Assembly: GCF_000744935.1 (NCBI RefSeq)
Contig: NZ_JQMW01000011.1
Span: 1,116,001-1,180,000, forward strand
From: Clostridium sp. KNHs214
GTDB taxonomy: Bacteria; Bacillota; Clostridia; Clostridiales; Clostridiaceae
Direction: 5' to 3'
Length of the DNA stretch: 64,000 bases
Shown here: positions 35,033 through 42,824 of the stretch, piece after piece
Layout of the letters: every line of letters begins with the position of its first letter
Numbering within the stretch: the stretch's first letter is position 1
Made by a program: the position numbers and the translations under genes
The notes under the pieces: generated by a model
Seen by the model: only the letters and a program-made list of their open reading frames with translations
The model's database searches: none
Told to the model about the DNA's origin: nothing

Positions 35033-35069
35033 CTCTCCCTCCACTTGCTTACACTGAAGTGGGGGCTCT
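35033..35069. repeat. IS200/IS605-type end hairpin, solitary (in the 34,951-35,315 gap)
   Basis: CTCTCCCTCCACTTG...AGTGGGGGCTC forms a stem typical, as I remember it, of ends of clostridial IS200/IS605 tnpB elements. No transposase is adjacent. The rest of the 365-base gap (35,070-35,315) is AT-rich; the segment 35,190-35,255 has a higher-GC patch whose minus-strand frame reads like a short protein fragment, but I cannot identify it. Confidence 0.5.
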
Positions 35070-35315
35070 TGTTAAAAATTTAAATTTAAGAAAACTTCAT
35101 CTATCAGCTAAATTCTTAAATAAAATCCTAACCACAGCTATAGCATACTACTATAGATATAATAAATCCAATAAGGATTTGTTATGGGTATATAAGGAGC
35201 TTTTATAGTGGACTTACCCCGGACACAAGGATACGATATTTCATAAGATGAATTATAAAAAAATATCTTAAAAAATTTTCAAACCCCGTTCAAGTATATC
35301 TACTATAATTCTAAT

Positions 35316-36209
35316 TTAAGTGTTAGAAATTATATCCTTACAAAAACTCATAAAATCTTTTGAAAACTCCGGCTCTTTATTTCCTTTATATATAAAATTA
35401 AACTCTCTCTTCATGGTAAATCCTTTTATAGGTATGTTTATTAATGTGCCCTTTTTTAATTGCTCTTTAACTGCTTCCTTAGATATAACTGTGCAACCTA
35501 AATTTTCACACACTAAAGACACCGTAGCACTTATATTAGATATTTCCATATGAATATGTTCATCTGTAAGCATGTGACCAGATTTTATTAAATATTTTTC
35601 AAATACCTCTCTAGTTCCAGACCCTTTTTCTCTTAAAATAAGTTTATCCTTTAAAACCTCTTCCACATTAACTTCCCCTCTACTAGCAAAAGGATGTTTA
35701 GGTGATACAACTAATATAAGTTCATCTTTTTTAAAAGTAGTATACTTAACCTTAGTTTTATCAAAAGGTCCTTCTACAGCTCCCAAATCTATATCTCCAT
35801 CTAAAAGCTTTTTTACTATGTTTTCCGTATTATCTATGGTCAATATTATATCTATATTGGGATTTTTATTTATGTACGTACTTATTAAATTTGGTATAGT
35901 AAATCCACCTATAGTAAGACTTGCCCCTAGCTTATATTTTTTAATAAAAGATGTACTATTTTCTAAGGAGCTTTCTATAAAATTACTTATTCTATTTAAT
36001 TCTAATGCATTTTGATAAAGAAATTCTCCTTGAGATGTAAGCTCTAATGCATTTTTTCTCTTCCTAAACAATTTTACATTGTAGTATTCCTCTAGAAACT
36101 TTATATGCTGTGATATAGCCGGCTGAGTCATATTCAAAAGACTTGCGGCTTTGGTAAAATTTTTAGTCTGTGACACAGTTATAAATGTCCTTAACTTAGT
36201 ATCTATCAT
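35316..36209 (-). CDS. LysR family transcriptional regulator
   Basis: 297 residues. Winged helix 1-60 (LRTFITVSQTKNFTKAASLLNMTQPAISQHIKFLEEYYNVKLFRKR) and a LysR substrate-binding domain 90-290 with the IGGFTIPNLI start of the effector fold. Full length. It lies upstream of the reductase-like gene in the same orientation, with a 365-base gap, so it may regulate it or act elsewhere; similarity to CysB/CysL-type regulators of sulfur genes is plausible from context only. Confidence 0.9.
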   Translation of the reverse strand: MIDTKLRTFITVSQTKNFTKAASLLNMTQPAISQHIKFLEEYYNVKLFRKRKNALELTSQGEFLYQNALELNRISNFIESSLENSTSFIKKYKLGASLTIGGFTIPNLISTYINKNPNIDIILTIDNTENIVKKLLDGDIDLGAVEGPFDKTKVKYTTFKKDELILVVSPKHPFASRGEVNVEEVLKDKLILREKGSGTREVFEKYLIKSGHMLTDEHIHMEISNISATVSLVCENLGCTVISKEAVKEQLKKGTLINIPIKGFTMKREFNFIYKGNKEPEFSKDFMSFCKDIISNT

Positions 36210-36356
36210 GTTAAACTACCACCCTTATTTATGAGTCTTAGATGTAAATTATAGTAAAAATAAATATTAATAATTATATTTTATCATATTTAAAAGAAAT
36301 CTTTTTTGTTTTGAACATATACTGCTAATAGTACTAATGATTTCATAGGAGGAATT

Positions 36357-36707
36357 ATGACTTCAGAATTATACATTAGATATCCAAAATCGTTTATAGA
36401 ACATTATATGTTTAACCTGGAACCACTTATTAGACAAAAAAATGGTTTTACATCTGAAGAAGCAGCAGAAATTGCAGAACAGCTTGGTATTGATTTTACC
36501 AAGGAAAGATTTGATTTAGAACAATTTCGAATGGGTTTAGACACTGAACTAGAGCATGGCAAAAAATACTTTCCTACTAATGTTACAGAAGACGACCATA
36601 TTACTACAGGTAAAATTGCTCTAGCACACCTAAGAGAATTTCCTGATTACTATACTAGACTTGCAAAACTTGAAGCAGAAGCAAAAGCATATTGGGGTAT
36701 ACCATAA
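36357..36707 (+). CDS. DUF5661 family protein
   Basis: 116 residues. The region GFTSEEAAEIAEQLGIDFTKERFDLEQFRMGLDTELEHGKK followed by NVTEDDHITTGKIALAHLREFPDYYTRLAKLE agrees with my memory of the DUF5661 family of short soluble helical proteins of unknown function; such proteins are also seen in phage genomes. The GxExEHG and AxxHLxExPDYY motifs are conserved. Ribosome site AGGAGG lies five bases before the ATG. Single gene with its own terminator. Confidence 0.75.
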   Translation: MTSELYIRYPKSFIEHYMFNLEPLIRQKNGFTSEEAAEIAEQLGIDFTKERFDLEQFRMGLDTELEHGKKYFPTNVTEDDHITTGKIALAHLREFPDYYTRLAKLEAEAKAYWGIP

Positions 36708-36723
36708 TAAAAACAAAAAATAT

Positions 36724-36757
36724 AGCGTAAGGATTTACATAACTCCTTACGCCTTTT
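36724..36757 (+). terminator. Terminator after the DUF5661 gene
   Basis: GCGTAAGGA/TCCTTACGC stem, ten-base loop, then CTTTT. Confidence 0.88.
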
Positions 36758-36991
36758 GACGTGCTTTCATACTTATATACACTGAAAACACCTTAATCAC
36801 TTTACCTATGTTCTTTTTTATTTTGTGTTATTTACCCTTTTAAATGTAAGATAATTACCTGTGCATATATTTCCATTGGCTGAGTACACTTTTTATAAGA
36901 TAATCTGCAGTATCTTGCTTAAACGGCATAACGTGTTCATGAAATTGATAGTATTGCAGATAACTATACAATGTTTCGTAGCCACCTTAAT

Positions 36992-37624
36992 TTATATAAA
37001 GCTTAGCATTATACCTTTAAAAATAAGCATAACAGCTACTGCTCCCGAATCTGGTCTTCCCAAGGATTTGTCTCCATAATAAGCTGCTCTTCCATGTACT
37101 GATTTTAATTCTTTTGTATTTTCAACTCCCTGCTTTGCAGCTTCATATGCCATTTTAAACGCCTCTTTAATGTTGGCATTTGACTTTAAAGATTGTTCTA
37201 GGGCTTCCACTGCTGGATGTAACGCATCCAGCATAGTTTTATCCCCAATTTTTGCTCTTCCCTTTTCCATAACACCATTGATAGCTGCTTTCCCTATCAA
37301 TACTAAATCTTCAAGAGTTAATTCTTCCTTGCCCTTTGCTTCTTTAGCCCCTTTTATTAGACATATTGATATTAAAGTACCCATGGTAGACGGAACTTTA
37401 GAATTCATAAGCATTCCAAGTTTCATAAATACATTTCCTAAGTCACTAGATTCGATTTTATCAAATTCCTCGTATAAGTACTTAAATCCACTAGTCATGG
37501 TTATTCCCAGATCCCCATCTCCCATGGCAGAATCTAGTTCTGTTAAATAATCTTTTTGTTCGTATAAAACACCTAATATGCATTCTAATATATCCTTTAT
37601 AAATAACTTTGTTATATTTTCCAT
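36992..37624 (-). CDS. dhaL: Dihydroxyacetone kinase subunit DhaL
   Basis: 210 residues. The nucleotide and magnesium site ELDSAMGDGDLGITMTSGF (residues 29-47) with its Asp residues, the SSxMGTL-type loop (here VPSTMGTLI), GDKTMLDALHPA and HGRAAYYGDKSLGRPDSGA are all present, so the subunit is complete. It should transfer phosphate to the substrate held by DhaK. In E. coli the phosphate comes from the PTS through DhaM, and no dhaM is found here; it may lie elsewhere or ATP may be used. It is the last gene of the PTS operon and is split from dhaK by an IS200 insertion. Confidence 0.92.
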   Translation of the reverse strand: MENITKLFIKDILECILGVLYEQKDYLTELDSAMGDGDLGITMTSGFKYLYEEFDKIESSDLGNVFMKLGMLMNSKVPSTMGTLISICLIKGAKEAKGKEELTLEDLVLIGKAAINGVMEKGRAKIGDKTMLDALHPAVEALEQSLKSNANIKEAFKMAYEAAKQGVENTKELKSVHGRAAYYGDKSLGRPDSGAVAVMLIFKGIMLSFI

Positions 37625-37639
37625 GCTCGCCTCTCCTTA

Positions 37640-38312
37640 TAAATTAAGTTAACAACCACCACTCCAAGTGGTGGTTTATTTTCAGCCCTATAAGGGCTTT
37701 TTACCAGCCACACCTAAAGGTGTCTTTCACAGGCCATGGTACTTACAACCTCTAAAGAGGTATTATCTTAAACCATCTTCCTGCTTATCTTTCTCCTCTT
37801 GATTTTTTATATATTCTAATATTGTTTCCTCGTCTACGTTACCTACACTTGAAACATAGTACCCTTTTGCCCAAAAATGTCTATCCCACTTTGATGTTTT
37901 ATTTGGGTACTTATCAAATATCATAAGTGCACTTTTACCTTTAAGATAACCCATAAATTCTGATATACTTAATTTGGGTGGAATACTTACATACATATGT
38001 ATATGATCCTTGCATATCTTCCCTTCTACCAATGTTACTCTTTTCATTTCACATAACTTTCTCAATATCTCTCCCAAATCTCTTTTTATATTGCCATATA
38101 ATATCTTTCTCCTATACTTTGGTATGAAAACTATGTGATACGTGCAATTCCATCTACAATGTGATAAACTACTATTGTCCATTTGGACCGCCTCCTCTGT
38201 TTTTGATATGGCCTGCGAAACCAATATCATTATAACATAGGAGGTTTTGTATTATTCCATGTAACGCTACTGCTTACCCTATTCTCCCATGCATAGCATG
38301 GGGATTAATTTT
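37640..38312 (-). mobile_element. IS200-type insertion sequence between dhaK and dhaL
   Basis: About 670 bp holding one TnpA gene. The left end has a CCATGC-ATA-GCATGG hairpin (about 38,287-38,303), and the right end has four consecutive small hairpins at 37,656-37,674, 37,684-37,698, 37,710-37,723 and 37,748-37,761. No TnpB. It lies in the gap between dhaK and dhaL in the same orientation. Exact boundaries are estimated, since this family leaves no inverted repeats or target duplication. Confidence 0.8.
37763..38182 (-). CDS. tnpA: IS200 transposase TnpA (Y1 HUH)
   Basis: 139 residues from the ATG at 38,182, which has GAGGAGG eight bases before it; the frame is open further upstream. Typical features are YHIVFIPKYRRKILYG near the N-terminus, HUH motif HIHMYVS, and the catalytic tyrosine in EYIKNQE near the C-terminus. 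It cuts and joins single-stranded DNA at hairpin ends. Length is normal, without stops, so it is probably functional. Confidence 0.93.
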   Translation of the reverse strand: MDNSSLSHCRWNCTYHIVFIPKYRRKILYGNIKRDLGEILRKLCEMKRVTLVEGKICKDHIHMYVSIPPKLSISEFMGYLKGKSALMIFDKYPNKTSKWDRHFWAKGYYVSSVGNVDEETILEYIKNQEEKDKQEDGLR

Positions 38313-38313
38313 G

Positions 38314-39318
38314 TCATTTAAACTGTTGAAAAAATGGTGAATAAGCTTGGAAATCTAATAATTCTTTAAGTTCCTCATCAAGTTTAAGTAATGTTATAGA
38401 CATACCTGCCATCTCAAGAGATGTAGCAAACTCGCCTATATAATTTCTATATATTTTTATTTTCTTTTCCTCTAACACTTTACAAGCTTTTCTATATGCT
38501 ATATATAGTTCTTCCTTTGGTGTTGATCCTAATCCATTTACTAAAATAGATACTTCGCTTCCATCTTCAAAAGGTAAGTCTTCCAATATTTTGTTAATTA
38601 TATAATCTACAACTTCATCTAAAGGTTTTAACTCACACCTTTTAATACCTGGTTCTCCGTGTATTCCCATACCTATTTCCATTTCATTATCATTAATTAC
38701 AAATGTTTCCTTGCCTACTTCTGGAACTATGCAAGAAGTAAGTGCCACTCCCATGGTTCTTGTATTATCAACTGCTTTTTGTGCTAGCCTTTTTACTTCA
38801 TTTAATTCATACATTTTTTCTGCAGCGGCACCAGCTATTTTATACGCATAGAAAAGGCCAGCTACACCCCTTCTATTTGATTCTTTTCCTTTTGGTGCTG
38901 AAGCTACGTCATCTGTCACAAGTACTTCTTCCACTTGTATATCATCCATTTCCGCCATATCCTGTGCCATGCCAAAGTTCATTCTGTCTCCGCCATAATT
39001 CCCATACAAATGTAAAACTCCAGCACCATTTTCTATTGCCTTGTCCACTTCATACATACATTCCGCACTTGGTGATGCAAATACATTTCCTACAGTTACT
39101 CCATCAGCTAATCCATATCCTACATATCCTAGAAAAGTAGGGAGGTGACCTGAGCCACCTCCCGTTGCAATAGCTACCTTACCCTTTTTCTTTTCATCAG
39201 CTCTTACTATACATCTAAAATTATTATTTACCATCTTAAGACATTCACTATGGGCCGTTATAATTCCTTCTACGGTTTCTCTTACAAAATCTTCTGGTCT
39301 ATTTATTAATTTCTTCAT
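38314..39318 (-). CDS. dhaK: Dihydroxyacetone kinase subunit DhaK
   Basis: 334 residues. [32 protein letters not shown] (about 53-84) forms the substrate pocket, and the histidine that binds the ketone covalently is in MGIHGEPGI. The C-terminal catalytic loop [13 protein letters not shown] is present. It holds a dihydroxyacetone-like ketose for phosphorylation by DhaL. Related DhaK proteins also act on erythrulose or other small ketoses, which fits a sugar-alcohol operon with an aldolase. It is five bases from the aldolase gene. Confidence 0.92.
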   Translation of the reverse strand: MKKLINRPEDFVRETVEGIITAHSECLKMVNNNFRCIVRADEKKKGKVAIATGGGSGHLPTFLGYVGYGLADGVTVGNVFASPSAECMYEVDKAIENGAGVLHLYGNYGGDRMNFGMAQDMAEMDDIQVEEVLVTDDVASAPKGKESNRRGVAGLFYAYKIAGAAAEKMYELNEVKRLAQKAVDNTRTMGVALTSCIVPEVGKETFVINDNEMEIGMGIHGEPGIKRCELKPLDEVVDYIINKILEDLPFEDGSEVSILVNGLGSTPKEELYIAYRKACKVLEEKKIKIYRNYIGEFATSLEMAGMSITLLKLDEELKELLDFQAYSPFFQQFK

Positions 39319-39323
39319 ATTTT

Positions 39324-39989
39324 TTACCTTCTCACTTTATCAAAATTTATTTCAGAAGGATATGCCCATCTCTGTAATTCATCTTCTGGTAAAACATTAG
39401 GTTCTTTGCCTCCGTTTATAAGGAGAGCTCTAAAATATACCTCTGCTACCTCTTCTACATAATGAGCATTTAAAAGTGCATCGTCAATATTTCCAGCTAC
39501 AGCTACTACTCCATGACTTTCTAATAAACATGCATTTGACTTTTTCAATGGTTCAATTACACTCTCTGCAAGAGCTCTTGTGCCTGGTCTTCCATAAGAC
39601 GCTACAGGTACTGTTCCACCATAAGACATTGACTCATATACTACTGCAGGAATTTCCTTTCTTAGTACCGCAAAGGATGTTGCAAATCTAGAATGAGTAT
39701 GTACTACAGCATTTATGTCTGGTCTTGCCTTGTAAGCTTCAAGATGCATCATAACTTCACTAGAAGGTCTTAAATTTGTTTCCATCTCTATTACATTTGC
39801 ATCCAAATCTATAACGCAAACATCTCTATAAGTTAATTTTTCTCTTGCAACTCCTGATGGAGTAATTACTACATATCCAGTTTCTTTATCTCTTATACTA
39901 AAATTACCTGATTTATGCTTACATAATCCAGATTTATCTGCCTCTATAGCAATTTCTACTACCTTTTTCTTTAATTCTTCTAACATCAA
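39324..39989 (-). CDS. Class II aldolase/adducin family sugar-phosphate aldolase
   Basis: 221 residues. Motifs SGNFSIRD, ITPSGVAREKL, the zinc ligands VHTHSRFATSF (His-x-His) and a later LLNAHYVEEVAE with the third His, plus the Glu in VYESMSYGGT-like region, match L-fuculose-1-phosphate aldolase and relatives, including epimerases. In this operon it would split a phosphorylated ketose into dihydroxyacetone phosphate (or dihydroxyacetone) and an aldehyde. Start at the internal ATG after AGGAGGA. Confidence 0.9.
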   Translation of the reverse strand: MMLEELKKKVVEIAIEADKSGLCKHKSGNFSIRDKETGYVVITPSGVAREKLTYRDVCVIDLDANVIEMETNLRPSSEVMMHLEAYKARPDINAVVHTHSRFATSFAVLRKEIPAVVYESMSYGGTVPVASYGRPGTRALAESVIEPLKKSNACLLESHGVVAVAGNIDDALLNAHYVEEVAEVYFRALLINGGKEPNVLPEDELQRWAYPSEINFDKVRR

Positions 39990-40016
39990 AATTCCTCCTC
40001 ATTATGTTAATAAATT

Positions 40017-41375
40017 TTACTTTAAAGAATCTAGTGCCTCATCTTTTTTCTTCATATATTTAACATACCAGAAAAATAGTATTACTAAACCTATTAGCAC
40101 TGCTAAGCCAGCTATTTCTCCATGTATTATATTAAATCCATGTGCTAATCCCCATCTTAGAGCAGGCACTTCAAATGCAAACCAACTTAAGAATTGTCCA
40201 TTTGGTACTGTTATACTTCCAACAGCTTTTGCAAGACTAGTAACTGTTCCACTGAAGTTAGTTGCTACTATTAAGAATAATGGTGTTACTATAGTACTTA
40301 ATATTAACATTCTAATTATATTTCCACCTGTTACTATCATAGCTGGAACTACTACAGATATGTTAATTATTGATCCTAAAGGTAATACTGTGTTTGATCC
40401 TGTTTTAGCCATAATTACTGCAAGTACTAGTTCTATTGGAACCATTAATATAGCTGCAACCCATATTTCTGATATTCCAGCAAGGAATGGCCAGTCAAGT
40501 CCTATATATAATTCTCTGTCTTTGAATTTTTTCTTCATAAAATCTCCTACTGCATCAGCAATTGGTGCAAGAGCTTGCATAAACAATTTTGCTACCATTG
40601 GGAAAAGTACCAATGCTGTTGAAACTTGAACTGCAGTATTTAATATTCCTTTTAAATCATATTTTGCAAATATTGCAATAAGTGCACCTACTATAAATCC
40701 CATAACACTATTTTCACCAAATACACCTATTTTCTCTTTAAGTTTTGCTGCATCTATATTACTCTTATTTAATCCTGGCACAAAATCTAGTAATCTATTT
40801 ATAGGTGCTAGTAAAACAGCTGTTAATGTCATACAGTGAGTACATGCTATTCCAGGTATTTTAGTTAATTCATATAATTGCTTTTGTGTAATATCTGCAT
40901 TTTTAAGTTCCACTATTGCTTGAACTGCTGCCGCAATTATTCCAAGTGGAACACTCTTAGTAACAGCCGTTACTAATGTTGCGGTAAATATTTTACCCCA
41001 AACATTCCATAAATCTACATTTAGACAGTTTGTCCATCCCAAAACTAACATCAATATATTTATACCTATCGTTATAGGGAAAACTAAAAGTGCATACGGC
41101 CACGCCCAAGCAATCGCTGACATTGGTGCCCAACCTACATCTATTGAATTTAGCTTTATTCCTGTAGCTTTTACAAATTCACTAGCTGCTGGACTTATAG
41201 CTCCAAACATAAATTCTAGAATTAAATTCATCCCTGTAAAGGCTATTCCTAATGTTAAGCCAGCTATTATTGCTTTTTTAGGTTTCATTTTCATACAAAG
41301 TCCTAGTAAAATCATTATAACAGGTAAAAATACAGCTGCGCCTAAATCTAGAATATAATGTATTATAGTATTCAT
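40017..41375 (-). CDS. PTS galactitol-type transporter subunit IIC
   Basis: 452 residues with about ten to twelve hydrophobic segments, matching the galactitol (Gat) family EIIC: an N-terminal LDLGAAVFLPVIMILLGLCMKMKPKKAIIAGLTLGIAF, the central GxNVFGEN-like segment (here IGVFGENSVMGFIVGA) and the LDWPFLAGISEIWVAAILMVP segment. It moves the substrate through the membrane with phosphorylation by IIB. The substrate need not be galactitol. Ribosome site GGGAGG. Confidence 0.93.
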   Translation of the reverse strand: MNTIIHYILDLGAAVFLPVIMILLGLCMKMKPKKAIIAGLTLGIAFTGMNLILEFMFGAISPAASEFVKATGIKLNSIDVGWAPMSAIAWAWPYALLVFPITIGINILMLVLGWTNCLNVDLWNVWGKIFTATLVTAVTKSVPLGIIAAAVQAIVELKNADITQKQLYELTKIPGIACTHCMTLTAVLLAPINRLLDFVPGLNKSNIDAAKLKEKIGVFGENSVMGFIVGALIAIFAKYDLKGILNTAVQVSTALVLFPMVAKLFMQALAPIADAVGDFMKKKFKDRELYIGLDWPFLAGISEIWVAAILMVPIELVLAVIMAKTGSNTVLPLGSIINISVVVPAMIVTGGNIIRMLILSTIVTPLFLIVATNFSGTVTSLAKAVGSITVPNGQFLSWFAFEVPALRWGLAHGFNIIHGEIAGLAVLIGLVILFFWYVKYMKKKDEALDSLK

Positions 41376-41442
41376 ATTCTAACCTCCCATTTTATTTTTT
41401 TATTTTTTATGATAAGATAATATAGCTTATTTTTTTATTTCT

Positions 41443-41475
41443 ATCTCCTAGATTCATAAAATAAATCTGGGAGAT
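41443..41475. repeat. Intercistronic hairpin between PTS IIB and IIC
   Basis: ATCTCC.AGATT paired with AATCT.GGAGAT on the minus strand, followed by an A/T-rich tract. It sits in a 120-base gap inside the operon and may set relative expression by partial termination or mRNA processing. Confidence 0.6.
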
Positions 41476-41497
41476 ATTTTTTATTTTTTATATTTTT

Positions 41498-41788
41498 CTA
41501 TTCATTTATATAATTTTTAAGCTTTTCGAATTCTGCATCAATTCCCATGCCTGTTAAAAATGGTATTCCACTTATAGTTGGTTTATCCCAGTTTTGTGAT
41601 TTTAGTGGAACTATAGATACATAAATATCACATTGATCAATTAAACTTTCTAGTGACTTAATGTCTACAGCTTCTACACTAACAGGTAAATTTTCATCTT
41701 CACACATATTAGAAATTTTTGATGCAACAGTTTGAGATGTTGCTACACCTGAACCACACGCTACATAGATTTTTTTAATTTTACCCAT
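41498..41788 (-). CDS. PTS galactitol-type subunit IIB
   Basis: 96 residues. The phosphocysteine Cys11 lies in VACGSGVATSQTVASKI, the Gat-type IIB active site. Fold and length are normal. It receives phosphate from IIA and phosphorylates the incoming sugar alcohol. A ribosome site GGGAGGA precedes the ATG. Confidence 0.93.
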   Translation of the reverse strand: MGKIKKIYVACGSGVATSQTVASKISNMCEDENLPVSVEAVDIKSLESLIDQCDIYVSIVPLKSQNWDKPTISGIPFLTGMGIDAEFEKLKNYINE

Positions 41789-41841
41789 AATAATATCCTC
41801 CCTTAATTTTTTTAATATATTTTAATTTTTAATTACCTATA

Positions 41842-42312
41842 TTATTTTTCTAAAACATTTTTTAGTATTGAATTTATTTGACTTTTTTCATTAGAATTAT
41901 ATATATTTAAAAGGATTTCCTCATTTGAAAATATAGACATTAATTTACTTAATGTTTTTACTTGTTGATCAGGATTTTTAATAGCTAACATAAATATTAA
42001 TTTTGCTTCCACCTCATTAATATCACTACCCATTTCTTTAAAAACAACCGGATTTTTTAACTTTGCTACAAGTATAGTTGGCTTTTTAACATGTTTTGCA
42101 TATGTATGTGGAATTGCTACACCTACCCCTGGGGTATTAAGTCCTGTTGGAAATTCTTCTTCTCTTTGCAAAACTCCATCAATGTATGTATCTTTTACGT
42201 ATCCTTTTTCCTCTAATATATTTGCTAAACCTCTTAGCAAACTTTCTTTGTCTGTTGCTTCATAATCTAATATTATAAATTCTTCATTTAATAATGATAC
42301 ATCCTCTTTCAT
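41842..42312 (-). CDS. PTS subunit IIA (mannitol/fructose/Gat type)
   Basis: 156 residues of the PTS_EIIA_2 family. The phosphorylated histidine is His69 in GVGVAIPHTYAKH. It carries phosphate from HPr to IIB. First gene of the operon, directly downstream of the sigma-54 promoter. Ribosome site AAGGAGAA. Confidence 0.92.
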   Translation of the reverse strand: MKEDVSLLNEEFIILDYEATDKESLLRGLANILEEKGYVKDTYIDGVLQREEEFPTGLNTPGVGVAIPHTYAKHVKKPTILVAKLKNPVVFKEMGSDINEVEAKLIFMLAIKNPDQQVKTLSKLMSIFSNEEILLNIYNSNEKSQINSILKNVLEK

Positions 42313-42354
42313 GTTCCTATTCTCCTTTTCTTATGCTTTTTATATTTAAATCTA

Positions 42355-42372
42355 TAGCAATTATAATGCCAA
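42355..42372 (-). promoter_or_regulatory. Sigma-54 promoter of the PTS-aldolase-DhaKL operon
   Basis: Minus-strand TTGGCATTATAATTGCT: the -24 GG and -12 GC elements have the exact ten-base spacing of sigma-54 promoters (TGGCAT-N5-TTGCT). It lies about 43 bases before the IIA start codon. It matches the divergent sigma-54 activator gene. Confidence 0.9.
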
Positions 42373-42373
42373 T

Positions 42374-42460
42374 TTAGTGCATAAGCTTACAATCCTTGGA
42401 TTTGTAAATGTTTTCTTATTAAATTATGCACTAACAAATTTTAAATTTATTAGTGCATAA
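42374..42460. promoter_or_regulatory. Activator-binding repeats upstream of the sigma-54 promoter
   Basis: Three copies of TTAGTGCATAA: 42,374-42,384 (plus), 42,424-42,434 (inverted) and 42,450-42,460 (plus). The second and third make a palindrome with a 15-base spacer at -80 to -105 from the start, a normal place for a LevR-type enhancer site. The first abuts the -24 box and could let the regulator or another factor block the promoter (inference). Confidence 0.75.
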
Positions 42461-42618
42461 CTTTTCTTAATCCTTAATTTTAAATTTAGATATCTAACAA
42501 TTCTAACAATTCTTAATATCGTACAATTCAATCGAGTATTATGGTTGTATTTTCAAAATTATTATATTATGATTGAGATAAATATAATTTATTTAAAATT
42601 CCAAAGGAGATGATTTCA

Positions 42619-42816
42619 TTGAAAAATTCTATTTGGTACCTTTTTGTTTTTTTAAATCTAATACTTTTTATTTTTTCCCTAATATATCATAATATTTACT
42701 TAACTCTATTAACCTTTACTCTTGCTATGTTTTTAAACAAATTTTCAAAAAATATTTCTTCTCCTAAAGCCTTTGATAAATTCAAGACTATAAATTTTAA
42801 AAAGGAAAAATTGTAG
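42619..42816 (+). CDS. Small membrane protein upstream of the LevR-type activator
   Basis: 65 residues from TTG at 42,619, nine bases after AAAGGAG; the ATG at 42,610 touches that site. Two hydrophobic stretches (about 4-40) and a basic Lys/Phe-rich tail. It lies eight bases before the activator gene and is co-transcribed. No family recognised; it could be a leader peptide or a membrane partner of the regulator (inference). Confidence 0.6.
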   Translation: MKNSIWYLFVFLNLILFIFSLIYHNIYLTLLTFTLAMFLNKFSKNISSPKAFDKFKTINFKKEKL

Positions 42817-42824
42817 GTGATATT

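Noticed and set aside
36858-36991. Inverted segments near GATAATCTGCAGTATC and GATAGTATTGCAGATAAC before dhaL's end
   Set aside because: Partial pairing only, no T run, no second copy; too weak to list as terminator or repeat.
37656-37761. Possible CRISPR-like series of short palindromes
   Set aside because: The four stems differ in sequence, spacing is irregular and they adjoin an IS200 gene, so they belong to the IS end and not to a CRISPR array. No CRISPR array or cas gene is seen in the window.
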